Source: Hydractinia symbiolongicarpus (lineage: Eukaryota; Cnidaria; Hydrozoa; Anthoathecata; Hydractiniidae). Taken from it: a stretch of DNA of 64,000 bases. Position numbers and translations under genes: made by a program. Under the pieces are notes generated by a model that was given only the letters and a program-made list of their open reading frames with translations, had not been told where the DNA came from and ran no database searches. This document shows positions 11,426 through 25,305 of this stretch, one piece after another. The stretch covers positions 34,561,851-34,625,850 of the forward strand of contig NC_079877.1 in the NCBI RefSeq assembly GCF_029227915.1, read 5' to 3'. Numbering within the stretch: the stretch's first letter is position 1; every line of letters begins with the position of its first letter.

Positions 11426-12170
11426 TTATAAAGTCAATGAAATGGAGTTTTTGAAACTGTCTCTATATCGTCAGCGCGCGCTAACGGCTAGGATTGGTCC
11501 CACAGTAAAAATGACTTATTTATCTAAATTTTTAAATAAATCGCTACCACAGGGCCAAGTGTAATCGCTGAGTTCCGTCAATCATGTCAAATTAAGAAGA
11601 ATGTTATTCCTTGAAGACCTATTGCCTCATTTATCACATTTATAAGGTCACAGTCCTGGATCAGTTCAAATAATTACCACAGTCAATCGTTTCACTGTTA
11701 AAAGCGATACAACTTAGTATTATCCGAAGAAAATCACTAAATACATTTTGGTACGAATATGTGACAAAACTGTTGTAACTCAAACGGATTGACACCGTTA
11801 GAAAGTCAATGAAATGTGGTTTTTGAAACTGTCTCTATTTCTTCAGCGCGCGATAACGGCTAGGATTGGTCCCACAGTAAAAAAAGACTTATTTATCTTA
11901 ATTTTTAAATAAAGCGCTACCACAGCACCCAGTGTAATCGCTGAGTTCCAGCAATCATGTCAAATTAAGAAGAATGTTATTTCTTGGCGTCCAATTGTCT
12001 CACTTATAACATTTATAAGGTCAAAGTCCAAAATCAGTTCATTTAAGTCGCACAGTCAAACGTTTCACAGTTAAAAGCGATGCAACCTAGTAATATCCGA
12101 ATACTTTCGCTAAATACATGTTGGTACGAATGTGTGACGCAACCGTTGTAACTCAAACGGATTGACACCG
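11426..12170 (+). repeat. Dimer HOR unit, copy 2 (745 bp)
   Basis: Close to identical to 10681-11425, starting at the private CGTTATAAAGTC variant. That variant appears again at 12171, showing the start of a third, diverging unit (TATCTTCAGCGCGGGC instead of TATCGTCAGCGCGCGC). Confidence 0.85.
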
Positions 12171-13400
12171 TTATAAAGTCAATGAAATGGAGTTTTTGAA
12201 ACTGTCTCTATATCTTCAGCGCGGGCTAACGGCTAGGATTGGTCCCACAGTAAAAATGACTTATTTATCCAAATTTTTAAATGAATCGCTATCACAGGGT
12301 CCAGTGTAATCGCTGAATTCCGGCAATCATGTCAAATTAAGAAGAATGTTCTTTCTTAGAGTCCAATTGTCTCATTTATAACATTTATAAGGCCAAAGTC
12401 CAAAATCAGTTCATTTAAGTCGCACAGTCAAACGTTTCACAGTTAAAAGCGATGCAACCTAGTAATATCCGAATACTTTCGCTAAATACATGTTGGTACG
12501 AATGTGTGACGCAACCGTTGTAACTGAAACGGATTGACACCGTTAGAAAGTCAATGAAATGGAGTTTTTGAAACTGTCTCTATATCTTCAGCGCGGGCTA
12601 ACGGCTAGGATTGGTCCCACAGTAAAAATGACTTATTTATCCAAATTTTTAAATGAATCGCTACCACAGGGTCCAGTGTAATCGCTGAGTTCCGGCAATC
12701 ATGTCAAATTAAGAAGAATGTTCTTTCTTAGAGTCCAATTGTCTCATTTATCACACTTATGAGGTCACAGTCCAAAGTTAGTTCAATTAAATCCCACAGT
12801 CAATCGTTTCACTGTTAGAAGCGATGCAACCTAGTAATATCAGAAAAACATCGTTAATACATGTTGGTACGAATATGTGACCCAACCGTTGTAACTCAAA
12901 CGGATTGACACCGTTAGAAAGTCAATGAAATGTGGTTTTTGAAACTGTCTCTATTTCTTCGGCGCGCGATAACGGCTAGGATTGGTCCCACAGTAAAAAA
13001 AGACTTATTTTTTTTATTTTTAAAAAAGGGCTACCACAGAGCCTAATGTAATCGCTGAATTCCAGCAATCATGTCAAATTAAGAAGAATGTTCTTTCTTA
13101 GAGTCCAATTGTCTCATTTATCACACTTATGAGGTCATAGTCCAAAGTTAGTTCAATTAAATCCGACAGTCAATCGTTTCACTGTTAGAAGCGATGCAAC
13201 CTAGTAATATCAGAAAAACATCGTTAATACATGTTGGTACGAATATGTGACCCAACCGTTGTAACTCAAACGGATTGACACCGTTAGAAAGTCAATGAAA
13301 TGTGGTTTTTGAAACTGTCTCTATTTCTTCGGCGCGCGATAACGGCTACGATTGGTCCCACAGTAAAAAAAGACTTATTTTTTTTACTTTTAAACAAAGC
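12171..13400 (+). repeat. Single-monomer tandem duplications
   Basis: The marker GCGGGCTAAC occurs at 12221 and 12593 (372 bp apart). The markers TTCGGCGCGCGATAACGG and GTGACCCAACCG recur about 370 bp apart at about 12960 and 13330. Two different monomers have therefore each been duplicated once. Both of the latter have an oligo-T run in place of TTATCTTAA (T-run near 13008-13015). Confidence 0.8.
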
Positions 13401-16400
13401 GCTTCCACAGCGCCCAGTGTAATTGCTGAGCTCCAGCAATCATGTCAAAATTAAAAAGAATATCATTTCTTGTAGTCAAAATGACTCCTTTATCACATTT
13501 ATAAGGTCAAAGTCCAAAATCAGTTCATTTAAGTCGCACAGTCAAACGTTTCACAGTTAAAAGCGATGCAACCTAGTAATATCCGAATACTTTCGCTAAA
13601 TACATGTTGGTACGAATATGTGACGCAACCGTTGTAACTCAAACGGAATTATACTGCCAAGAAATCAATGAAATGTAGTTTTTGAGAATGTCTTTATTTC
13701 TTCAGCGCGTGCAAACGGCCAGGATTGGTCCCACAGTAAGAAAATCTTATTTATCTAAATTTTAAAATGAATCGCTACCACACGGTCCAGTGTAATCGCT
13801 GAGTTCCGGCAATCATGTCAAATTAAGAAGAACATCATTTCTTGTAGTCAAAATGACTCATTTACCACATTTATAAGGTGAAAGTCCAAAATCAGTTCAA
13901 TTAAGTCCTTCAGTCAATCGTTTCGCTGTTGAAAGCGATACAACTTAGTAATATCGGAAAAAAATCACTAAATATATGTTGGTACGAATGTGTGACGCAA
14001 CCGTTGTAACTCAAACGGATTGACACCGTTAGAAAGTCAATGAAATGGAGATTTTGAAAATGTCTCTATAACTTCAGCGCGCGCTAACGGCTAGGATTGG
14101 TCCCACAGTAAAAACACTTATTTATCTAAAGTTTTAAATAAAGTGCTACCACAGGCTCCAGTGTAATCGCTGAGTTCCGGCGATCATGTCGAATTAAGAA
14201 GAATGTTATTCCTTGTAGTCCAATTGGCTCATTTATCACATTTATAAGGTCACAGTCCAGAATCAGTTTAATTAAGTCCCACAGTCAATCGTTTCACTGT
14301 TAAAAGCGATAAAACTTAGTAATATTGGAAAAAATCAGTAAACCCATGTTGGTACGATTATGTGACGCAACCGTTGTAACTCAAACGAATTGACACCGTT
14401 AGAAAGTCAATGAAATAGAGTCTTTGAAACTGTCTCTATATCTTCAGCGCGCGCTAACGGCTAGGATTGGTCCCACATTAAAAATGACTTATTTATCTAA
14501 ATTTTTAATGAATCGCTACCACAGGGTCCAGTGTAATCGCTGAGTTCCGGCAATCATGTCAAATTAAGAAGAATGTTCTTTCTTGGATTCCAATTGTCTC
14601 ATTTATCACACTTAACAGGTCACAGTCCAAAGTTAGTTCAATTAAGTCCCACAGTCAATCGTTTCACTGTTTGAAGCGATACAGCCTAGTAATATCAGAA
14701 AAATATCGCCAAGTACATGTTGGTACGAATATGTGACCCAACCGTTGTAACTCAAACGGATTGACACCGTTAGAAAGTCAATGAAATGTACTTTTTGAAG
14801 CTGTCTCTATTTCTTCAGCGCTAACTAACGGCTAGGATTGGTCCCACAGTAAAAAATGACTTATTTATCTAAATTTTTAAAAAAGGGCTACCACAGAGCC
14901 TAATGTAATCGCTGAATTCCAGCAATCATGTCAAATTAAGAAGAATGTTATTCCTTGGAAACCTATTGCCTCATTTATCACATTTATTAGGTCAAAGACC
15001 AAAATCAGTTCATTTAAGTCGCACAGTCAAACGTTTCACAGTGAAAAGCGATGCGACCTAGTAATATCCAAATACTTTCGCTAAATACATGTTGGTACGA
15101 ATATGTGACCCAACCGTTGTAACTCAAACGGATTGACACCGTTAGAAAGTCAATGAAATGTGGTTTTTGAAACTGTCTCTATTTCTTCGGCGCGCGATAA
15201 CGGCTAGGATTGGTCCCACAGTAAAAAAAGACTTATTTTTTTTACTTTTAAACAAAGCGCTTCCACAGCGCCCAGTGTAATTGCTGAGTTCCAGCAATCA
15301 TGTCAAAATTAAAAAGAATATCATTTCTTGTAGTCAAAATGACTCATTTATCACATTTATAAGGTGAAAGTCCAAAATCAGTTCAATTAAGTCCCACAGG
15401 CAATCGTTTCGCTGTTGAAAGCGATACAACTTTGTAATATCGGAAAAAAATCACTAAATACATGTTGGTACGAATGTGTGACGCAACCGTGGTAACTCAA
15501 ACGGATTGACACCGTTAGAAAGTCAATGAAATGGAGTTTTTGAAACTGTCTCTATATCTTCAGCGCGCGCTAACGGCTAGGATTGGTCCCACAGTACAAA
15601 ATGACTTATTTATCTTAATTTTTAAATAAAGCGTTACCACAGCGCCCAGTGTAATCGGTGAGTTTCATCAATCATCTCAAATTAAGGAGAATGTTATTTC
15701 TTCTAGTCAAAATGGCTCATTTATTACATTTATAAGGTCAAAGTCCAAAATCAGTTCAACTAAGTCCCACAGTCAATCGTTTCACTGTTGAAAGCGATAC
15801 AACTTAGTAATATCGGAAGAAAATCACTAAATACATGTTGGTACGATTATGTGACGCAACCGTTGTAAGTCAAACGGATTGACACCGTTAGAAAGTCAAT
15901 GAAATGTAGTTTTTGAAACTGTCTCTATTTCTTCAGCGCGCGATAACGGCTAGGATTGGTCCCACAGTACAAAATGACTTATTTATCTCAATTTATAAAA
16001 AAAGGCTACCCAGAGCCTAATGTAATCGCTGAATTCCAGCAATCATGTCAAATTAAGAAGAATGCTATTCATTGGAGACCTTTTGCCTCATTTATCACAT
16101 TTATAAGGTCACAGTCCTGAATCAGTTCAAATAATTCCCACAGTCAATGGTTTCTCTGTTGAAAGCGATACAACTTGGTAATATCGGAAGAAAATCACCA
16201 AATACATGTTGGTACGATTATGTGACGCAACCGTTCTAACTCAAACGGATTGACACCGTTAGAAAGTCAATGAAATGGAGTTTTTGAAACTGTCTCTATA
16301 TCTTCAGCGCGCGATAACTGCTAGGATTGGTCTCACAGTAAAAATGACTTATTTATCTTAATTTTTAATGAATCGCTACCACAGGGACCAGTGTAATCGC

Positions 16401-16740
16401 TGAGTTCCGGCAATCATGTCAAATTAAGAAGAATGTTCTTTCTTGGAGTCCAATTGTCTCATTTATAACATTTATAAGGTCAAAGACCAAAATCAGTTCA
16501 TTTAAGTCGCACAGTCAAACGTTTCACAGTCAAAAGCGATGCAACCTAGTAATATCCGAATACTTTCGCTAAATACATGTTGGTACGAATATGTGACACA
16601 ACCGTTGTAACTCAAACGGAATTATACCGCCAAGAAATCAATGAAATGTAGTTTTTGAGAATGTCTTTATTTCTTCAGCGCGTGCTAACGGCCAGGATTG
16701 GTCCCACAGTAAGAAAATCTTATTTATCTAAATTTTAAAA
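13401..16740 (+). repeat. Mosaic monomers
   Basis: About nine monomers with mixed blocks. The segment about 15545-16470 (ending with the CTACCCAGAGCC monomer, GGCTACCC at 16004) reappears around 20760-21215, 23447 and 25306, so it is an early relative of the units downstream. Beta segments lie at about 13530-13770 and 16500-16740. Confidence 0.8.
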
Positions 16741-17857
16741 TGAATCGCTACCACAGCGCCCAGTGTAATTGCTGAGTTCCAGCAATCATGTCAAATTAAG
16801 AAGAATATCATTTCTTGTAGTCAAAATGACTCATTTATCACATTTATAAGGTGAAAGTCCAAAATCAGTTCAATTAAGTCCCACAGGCAATCGTTTCGCT
16901 GTTGAAAGCGATACAACTTTGTAATATCGGAAAAAAATCACTAAATACATGTTGGTACGAATATGTGACGCAACTGTTGTAACTCAAACGGATTGACACC
17001 GTTAGAAAGTCAATGAAATGTGGTTTTTGAAACTGTCTCTATTTCTTCAGCGCGCGATAACTGCTACGATTGGTCCCACAGTAAAAAATGACTTATTTAT
17101 CTAAATTTTTAAAAAAGGGCTACCACAGAGCCTAATGTAATCGCTGAATTCCAGGAATCATGTCAAATTAAGAAGAATGTTATTCCTTGGAAACCTATTG
17201 CCTCATTTATCATATTTATAAGGTCACAGTCCTGAATCAGTTCAAATAATTCCCACAGACAATCGTTTCACTGTTAAAAGCGATACAACTTAGAATTATC
17301 CGAAAAAAATCACTAAATACATTTTGGTACGAATATGTGACGCAACTGTTGTAACTCAAACGGATTGACACCGTTAGAAAGTCAATGAAATGTGGTTTTT
17401 GAAACTGTCTCTATTTCTTCAGCGCGCGATAACTGCTAGGATTGGTCTCACAGTAAAAAAAGACTTATTTATCTTAATTTTTAAATAAAGCGCTACCACA
17501 ACGCCCAGTGTAATCGCTGAGTTCCAGCAATCATGTCAAATTAAGAAGAATGTTATTTCTTGGCGTCCAATTGTCTCACTTATAACATTTATAAGGTCAA
17601 AGACCAAAATCAGTTCATTTAAGTCGCACAGTCAAACGTTTCACAGTCAAAAGCGATGCAACCTAGTAATATCCGAATACTTTCGCTAAATACATGTTGG
17701 TACGAATATGTGACGCAACCGTTGTAACTCAAACGGAATTATACCGCCAAGAAATCAATGAAATGTAGTTTTTGAGAATGTCTTTATTTCTTCAGCGCGT
17801 GCTAACGGCCAGGATTGGTCCCACAGTAAGAAAATCTTATTTATCTAAATTTTAAAA
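16741..17857 (+). repeat. 3-mer HOR unit, copy 1 (1117 bp)
   Basis: Begins at TGAATCGCTACCACAGCGCC after a beta segment. It contains three monomers marked in turn by CACAGGCAATCG, by CCTTGGAAACCTATTGCC with CACAGACAATCG, and by GGCGTCCAATTGTCTC leading into the next beta segment. The next unit starts 1117 bp later. Confidence 0.85.
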
Positions 17858-18974
17858 TGAATCGCTACCACAGCGCCCAGTGTAATTGCTGAGTTCCAGC
17901 AATCATGTCAAATTAAGAAGAATATCATTTCTTGTAGTCAAAATGACTCATTTATCACATTTATAAGGTGAAAGTCCAAAATCAGTTCAATTAAGTCCCA
18001 CAGGCAATCGTTTCGCTGTTGAAAGCGATACAACTTTGTAATATCGGAAAAAAATCACTAAATACATGTTGGTACGAATATGTGACGCAACTGTTGTAAC
18101 TCAAACGGATTGACACCGTTAGAAAGTCAATGAAATGTGGTTTTTGAAACTGTCTCTATTTCTTTAGCGCGCGATAACTGCTACGATTGGTCCCACAGTA
18201 AAAAATGACTTATTTATCTAAATTTTTAAAAAAGGGCTACCACAGAGCCTAATGTAATCGCTGAATTCCAGGAATCATGTCAAATTAAGAAGAATGTTAT
18301 TCCTTGGAAACCTATTGCCTCATTTATCATATTTATAAGGTCACAGTCCTGAATCAGTTCAAATAATTCCCACAGACAATCGTTTCACTGTTAAAAGCGA
18401 TACAACTTAGAATTATCCGAAAAAAATCACTAAATACATTTTGGTACGAATATGTGACGCAACTGTTGTAACTCAAACGGATTGACACCGTTAGAAAGTC
18501 AATGAAATGTGGTTTTTGAAACTGTCTCTATTTCTTCAGCGCGCGATAACTGCTAGGATTGGTCTCACAGTAAAAAAAGACTTATTTATCTTAATTTTTA
18601 AATAAAGCGCTACCACAACGCCCAGTGTAATCGCTGAGTTCCAGCAATCATGTCAAATTAAGAAGAATGTTATTTCTTGGCGTCCAATTGTCTCACTTAT
18701 AACATTTATAAGGTCAAAGACCAAAATCAGTTCATTTAAGTCGCACAGTCAAACGTTTCACAGTCAAAAGCGATGCAACCTAGTAATATCCGAATACTTT
18801 CGCTAAATACATGTTGGTACGAATATGTGACGCAACCGTTGTAACTCAAACGGAATTATACCGCCAAGAAATCAATGAAATGTAGTTTTTGAGAATGTCT
18901 TTATTTCTTCAGCGCGTGCTAACGGCCAGGATTGGTCCCACAGTAAGAAAATCTTATTTATCTAAATTTTAAAA
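17858..18974 (+). repeat. 3-mer HOR unit, copy 2 (1117 bp)
   Basis: Nearly identical to 16741-17857. A visible private change is TCTTTAGCGCGCG near 18163 (TCTTCAGCGCGCG in copy 1); the same change appears in the corresponding monomer at about 19653, so copy 2 and the next unit share a recent ancestor. Confidence 0.85.
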
Positions 18975-20464
18975 TGAATCGCTACCACAGCGCCCAGTGT
19001 AATTGCTGAGTTCCAGCAATCATGTCAAATTAAGAAGAATATCATTTCTTGTAGTCAAAATGACTCATTTATCACATTTATAAGGTGAAAGTCCAAAATC
19101 AGTTCAATTAAGTCCCACAGGCAATCGTTTCGCTGTTGAAAGCGATACAACTTTGTAATATCGGAAAAAAATCACTAAATACATGTTGGTACGAATGTGT
19201 GACGCAACCGTGGTAACTCAAACGGATTGACACCGTTAGAAAGTCAATGAAATGGAGTTTTTGAAACTGTCTCTATATCTTCAGCGCGCGCTAACGGCTA
19301 GGATTGGTCCCACAGTACAAAATGACTTATTTATCTTAATTTTTAAATAAAGCGTTACCACAGCGCCCAGTGTAATCGGTGAGTTTCATCAATCATCTCA
19401 AATTAAGGAGAATGTTATTTCGTTTAGTCAAAATGGCTCATTTATTACATTTATAAGGTCAAAGTCCAAAATCAGTTCAACTAAGTCCCACAGTCAATCG
19501 TTTCACTGTTGAAAGCGATACAACTTAGTAATATCGGAAGAAAATCACTAAATACATGTTGGTACGAATATGTGACGCAACTGTTGTAACTCAAACGGAT
19601 TGACACCGTTAGAAAGTCAATGAAATGTGGTTTTTGAAACTGTCTCTATTTCTTTAGCGCGCGATAACTGCTACGATTGGTCCCACAGTAAAAAATGACT
19701 TATTTATCTAAATTTTTAAAAAAGGGCTACCACAGAGCCTAATGTAATCGCTGAATTCCAGGAATCATGTCAAATTAAGAAGAATGTTATTCCTTGGAAA
19801 CCTATTGCCTCATTTATCATATTTATAAGGTCACAGTCCTGAATCAGTTCAAATAATTCCCACAGACAATCGTTTCACTGTTAAAAGCGATACAACTTAG
19901 AATTATCCGAAAAAAATCACTAAATACATTTTGGTACGAATATGTGACGCAACTGTTGTAACTCAAACGGATTGACACCGTTAGAAAGTCAATGAAATGT
20001 GGTTTTTGAAACTGTCTCTATTTCTTCAGCGCGCGATAACTGCTAGGATTGGTCTCACAGTAAAAAAAGACTTATTTATCTTAATTTTTAAATAAAGCGC
20101 TACCACAACGCCCAGTGTAATCGCTGAGTTCCAGCAATCATGTCAAATTAAGAAGAATGTTATTTCTTGGCGTCCAATTGTCTCACTTATAACATTTATA
20201 AGGTCAAAGACCAAAATCAGTTCATTTAAGTCGCACAGTCAAACGTTTCACAGTCAAAAGCGATGCAACCTAGTAATATCCGAATACTTTCGCTAAATAC
20301 ATGTTGGTACGAATATGTGACGCAACCGTTGTAACTCAAACGGAATTATACCGCCAAGAAATCAATGAAATGTAGTTTTTGAGAATGTCTTTATTTCTTC
20401 AGCGCGTGCTAACGGCCAGGATTGGTCCCACAGTAAGAAAATCTTATTTATCTAAATTTTAAAA
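18975..20464 (+). repeat. 3-mer plus one inserted monomer (1490 bp)
   Basis: Follows the 3-mer order but carries one additional monomer from about 19195 to 19565. The extra monomer has the rare CATCAATCATCTC variant (normally AATCATGTC) and GTTATTTCGTTTAG. CATCAATCATCTC is also seen in the monomer near 15670, so the extra copy was probably acquired by exchange with a register of that type. Confidence 0.85.
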
Positions 20465-21214
20465 TGAATCGCTACCACAGCGCCCAGTGTAATTGCTGAG
20501 TTCCAGCAATCATGTCAAATTAAGAAGAATATCATTTCTTGTAGTCAAAATGACTCATTTATCACATTTATAAGGTGAAAGTCCAAAATCAGTTCAATTA
20601 AGTCCCACAGGCAATCGTTTCGCTGTTGAAAGCGATACAACTTTGTAATATCGGAAAAAAATCACTAAATACATGTTGGTACGAATGTGTGACGCAACCG
20701 TGGTAACTCAAACGGATTGACACCGTTAGAAAGTCAATGAAATGGAGTTTTTGAAACTGTCTCTATATCTTCAGCGCGCGCTAACGGCTAGGATTGGTCC
20801 CACAGTACAAAATGACTTATTTATCTTAATTTTTAAATAAAGCGTTACCACAGCGCCCAGTGTAATCGGTGAGTTTCATCAATCATCTCAAATTAAGGAG
20901 AATGTTATTTCGTTTAGTCAAAATGGCTCATTTATTACATTTATAAGGTCAAAGTCCAAAATCAGTTCAACTAAGTCCCACAGTCAATCGTTTCACTGTT
21001 AAAAGCGATACAACTTAGTAATATCGGAAGAAAATCACTAAATACATGTTGGTACGATTATGTGACGCAACCGTTGTAAGTCAAACGGATTGACACCGTT
21101 AGAAAGTCAATGAAATGTAGTTTTTGAAACTGTCTCTCTTTCTTCAGCGCGCGATAACGGCTAGGATTGGTCCCACAGTACAAAATGACTTATTTATCTC
21201 AATTTATAAAAAAA
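20465..21214 (+). repeat. Two monomers linking the 3/4-mer and 6/5-mer regions
   Basis: Begins like the unit at 18975 (including CATCAATCATCTC near 20878). At about 21055 it switches to the type with GGTACGATTATG and GTTGTAAGTC that leads to the CTACCCAGAGCC monomer, as at 15840-16004. Confidence 0.8.
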
Positions 21215-23446
21215 GGCTACCCAGAGCCTAATGTAATCGCTGAATTCCAGCAATCATGTCAAATTAAGAAGAATGCTATTCATTGGAGACCTTTTGCCTC
21301 ATTTATCACATTTATAAGGTCACAGTCCTGAATCAGTTCAAATAATTCCCACAGTCAATGGTTTCTCTGTTGAAAGCGATACAACTTGGTAATATCGGAA
21401 GAAAATCACTAAATACATGTTGGTACGATTATGTGACGCAACCGTTCTAACTCAAACGGATTGACACCGTTAGAAAGTCAATGAAATGGAGTTTTTGAAA
21501 CTGTCTCTATATCTTCAGCGCGCGCTAACGGCTAGGATTGGTCCCACAGTAAAAATGACTTATTTATCTAAATTTTTAATGAATCGCTACCACAGGGACC
21601 AGTGTAATCGCTGAGTTCCGGCAATCATGTCAAATTAAGAAGAATGTTCTTTCTTGGAGTCCAATTGTCTCATTTATCACACTTATGAGGTCACAGTCCA
21701 AAGTTAGTTCAATTAAGTCCCACAGTCAATCGTTTCACTGTTTGAAGCGATGCAACCTAGTAATATCAGAAAAATATCGCTAAATACATGTTGGTACGAA
21801 TATGTGACCCAACCGTTGTAACTCAAACGGATTGACACCGTTAGAAAGTCAATGAAATGTACTTTTTGAAGCTGTCTCTATTTCTTCAGCGCAAACTAAC
21901 GGCTAGGATTGGTCCCACAGTAAAAAATGACTTATTTATCTAAATTTTTAAAAAAGGGTTACCACAGAGCCTAATGTAATCGCTGAATTCCAGGAATCAT
22001 GTCAAATTAAGAAGAATGTTATTCCTTGGAAACCTATTGCCTCATTTATCATATTTATAAAGTCACAGTCCTGAATCAGTTCAAATAATTCCCACAGACA
22101 ATCGTTTCACTGTTAAAAGCGATACAACTTAGAATTATCCGAAAAAAATCACTAAATACATTTTGGTGCGAATATGTGACGCAACTGTTGTAACTCAAAC
22201 GGATTGACACCGTCAGAAAGTCAATGAAATGTGGTTTTTGAAACTGTCTCTATTTCTTCAGCGCGCGATAACTGCTAGGATTGGTTTCACAGTAAAAAAA
22301 GACTTATTTATCTTAATTTTTAAATAAAGCGCTACCACAGAGCCTAATGTAATCGCTGAATTCCAGGAATCATGTCAAATTAAGAAGAATGTTATTCCTT
22401 GGAAACCTATTGCCTCATTTATCATATTTATAAGGTCACAGTCCTGAATCAGTTCAAATAATTCCCACAGACAATCGTTTCACTGTTAAAAGCGATACAA
22501 CTTAGAATTATCCGAAAAAAATCACTAAATACATTTTGGTACGAATATGTGACGCAACTGTTGTAACTCAAACGGATTGACACCGTTAGAAAGTCAATGA
22601 AATGTGGTTTTTGAAACTGTCTCTATTTCTTCAGCGCGCGATAACTGCTAGGATTGGTCTCACAGTAAAAAAAGACTTATTTATCTTAATCTTTAAATAA
22701 AGCGCTACCACAACGCCCAGTGTAATCGCTGAGTTCCAGCAATCATGTCAAATTAAGAAGAATGTTATTTCTTGGCGTCCAATTGTCTCATTTATAACAT
22801 TTATAAGGTCAAAGACCAAAATCAGTTCATTTAAGTCGCACAGTCAAACGTTTCACAGTCAAAAGCGATGCAACCTAGTAATATCCGAATACTTTCGCTA
22901 AATACATGTTGGTACGAATATGTGACGCAACCGTTGTAACTCAAACGGAATTATACCGCCAAGAAATCAATGAAATGTAGTTTTTGAGAATGTCTTTATT
23001 TCTTCAGCGCGTGCTAACGGCCAGGATTGGTCCCACAGTAAGAAAATCTTATTTATCTAAATTTTAAAATGAATCGCTACCACAGCGCCCAGTGTAATTG
23101 CTGAGTTCTAGCAATCATGTCAAATTAAGAAGAATATCATTTCTTGTAGTCAAAATGACTCATTTATCACATTTATAAGGTGAAAGTCCAAAATCAGTTC
23201 AATTAAGTCCCACAGTCAATCGTTTCACTGTTGAAAGCGATACAACTTAGTAATATCGGAAGAAAATCACTAAATACATGTTGGTACGATTATGTGACGC
23301 AACCGTTGTAAGTCAAACGGATTGACACCGTTAGAAAGTCAATGAAATGTAGTTTTTGAAACAGTCTCTATTTCTTCAGCGCGCGATAACGGCTAGGATT
23401 GGTCCCACAGTACAAAATGACTTATTTATCTCAATTTATAAAAAAA
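21215..23446 (+). repeat. 6-mer HOR unit (2232 bp)
   Basis: Runs from one GGCTACCCAGAGCC marker (21215) to the next (23447). It is the 5-mer of 23447-25305 plus one monomer: the CCTTGGAAACCTATTGCC gamma-like monomer occurs twice in a row, at about 22024 and 22396, 372 bp apart. Confidence 0.85.
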
Positions 23447-25305
23447 GGCTACCCAGAGCCTAATGTAATCGCTGAATTCCAGCAATCATGTCAAATTAAG
23501 AAGAATGCTATTCATTGGAGACCTTTTGCCTCATTTATCACATTTATAAGGTCACAGTCCTGAATCAGTTCAAATAATTCCCACAGTCAATGGTTTCTCT
23601 GTTGAAAGCGATACAACTTGGTAATATCGGAAGAAAATCACTAAATACATGTTGGTACGATTATGTGACGCAACCGTTCTAACTCAAACGGATTGACACC
23701 GTTAGAAAGTCAATGAAATGGAGTTTTTGAAACTGTCTCTATATCTTCAGCGCGCGCTAACGGCTAGGATTGGTCCCACAGTAAAAATGACTTATTTATC
23801 TAAATTTTTAATGAATCGCTACCACAGGGACCAGTGTAATCGCTGAGTTCCGGCAATCATGTCAAATTAAGAAGAATGTTCTTTCTTGGAGTCCAATTGT
23901 CTCATTTATCACACTTATGAGGTCACAGTCCAAAGTTAGTTCAATTAAGTCCCACAGTCAATCGTTTCACTGTTTGAAGCGATGCAACCTAGTAATATCA
24001 GAAAAATATCGCTAAATACATGTTGGTACGAATATGTGACCCAACCGTTGTAACTCAAACGGATTGACACCGTTAGAAAGTCAATGAAATGTACTTTTTG
24101 AAGCTGTCTCTATTTCTTCAGCGCAAACTAACGGCTAGGATTGGTCCCACAGTAAAAAATGACTTATTTATCTAAATTTTTAAAAAAGGGTTACCACAGA
24201 GCCTAATGTAATCGCTGAATTCCAGGAATCATGTCAAATTAAGAAGAATGTTATTCCTTGGAAACCTATTGCCTCATTTATCATATTTATAAGGTCACAG
24301 TCCTGAATCAGTTCAAATAATTCCCACAGACAATCGTTTCACTGTTAAAAGCGATACAACTTAGAATTATCCGAAAAAAATCACTAAATACATTTTGGTA
24401 CGAATATGTGACGCAACTGTTGTAACTCAAACGGATTGACACCGTTAGAAAGTCAATGAAATGTGGTTTTTGAAACTGTCTCTATTTCTTCAGCGCGCGA
24501 TAACTGCTAGGATTGGTCTCACAGTAAAAAAAGACTTATTTATCTTAATCTTTAAATAAAGCGCTACCACAACGCCCAGTGTAATCGCTGAGTTCCAGCA
24601 ATCATGTCAAATTAAGAAGAATGTTATTTCTTGGCGTCCAATTGTCTCATTTATAACATTTATAAGGTCAAAGACCAAAATCAGTTCATTTAAGTCGCAC
24701 AGTCAAACGTTTCACAGTCAAAAGCGATGCAACCTAGTAATATCCGAATACTTTCGCTAAATACATGTTGGTACGAATATGTGACGCAACCGTTGTAACT
24801 CAAACGGAATTATACCGCCAAGAAATCAATGAAATGTAGTTTTTGAGAATGTCTTTATTTCTTCAGCGCGTGCTAACGGCCAGGATTGGTCCCACAGTAA
24901 GAAAATCTTATTTATCTAAATTTTAAAATGAATCGCTACCACAGCGCCCAGTGTAATTGCTGAGTTCCAGCAATCATGTCAAATTAAGAAGAATATCATT
25001 TCTTGTAGTCAAAATGACTCATTTATCACATTTATAAGGTGAAAGTCCAAAATCAGTTCAATTAAGTCCCACAGTCAATCGTTTCACTGTTGAAAGCGAT
25101 ACAACTTAGTAATATCGGAAGAAAATCACTAAATACATGTTGGTACGATTATGTGACGCAACCGTTGTAAGTCAAACGGATTGACACCGTTAGAAAGTCA
25201 ATGAAATGTAGTTTTTGAAACAGTCTCTATTTCTTCAGCGCGCGATAACGGCTAGGATTGGTCCCACAGTACAAAATGACTTATTTATCTCAATTTATAA
25301 AAAAA
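23447..25305 (+). repeat. 5-mer HOR unit (1859 bp)
   Basis: Same order as the preceding 6-mer without the doubled monomer. Order: CTACCCAGAGCC, CAGGGACCAGTG, GCGCAAACTAACGG with CCTTGGAAACC, AACGCCCAGTG, and beta then AGCGCCCAGTGTAATTGC. Shared private variants include AAACAGTCTC at about 23362 and 25219. Confidence 0.85.
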
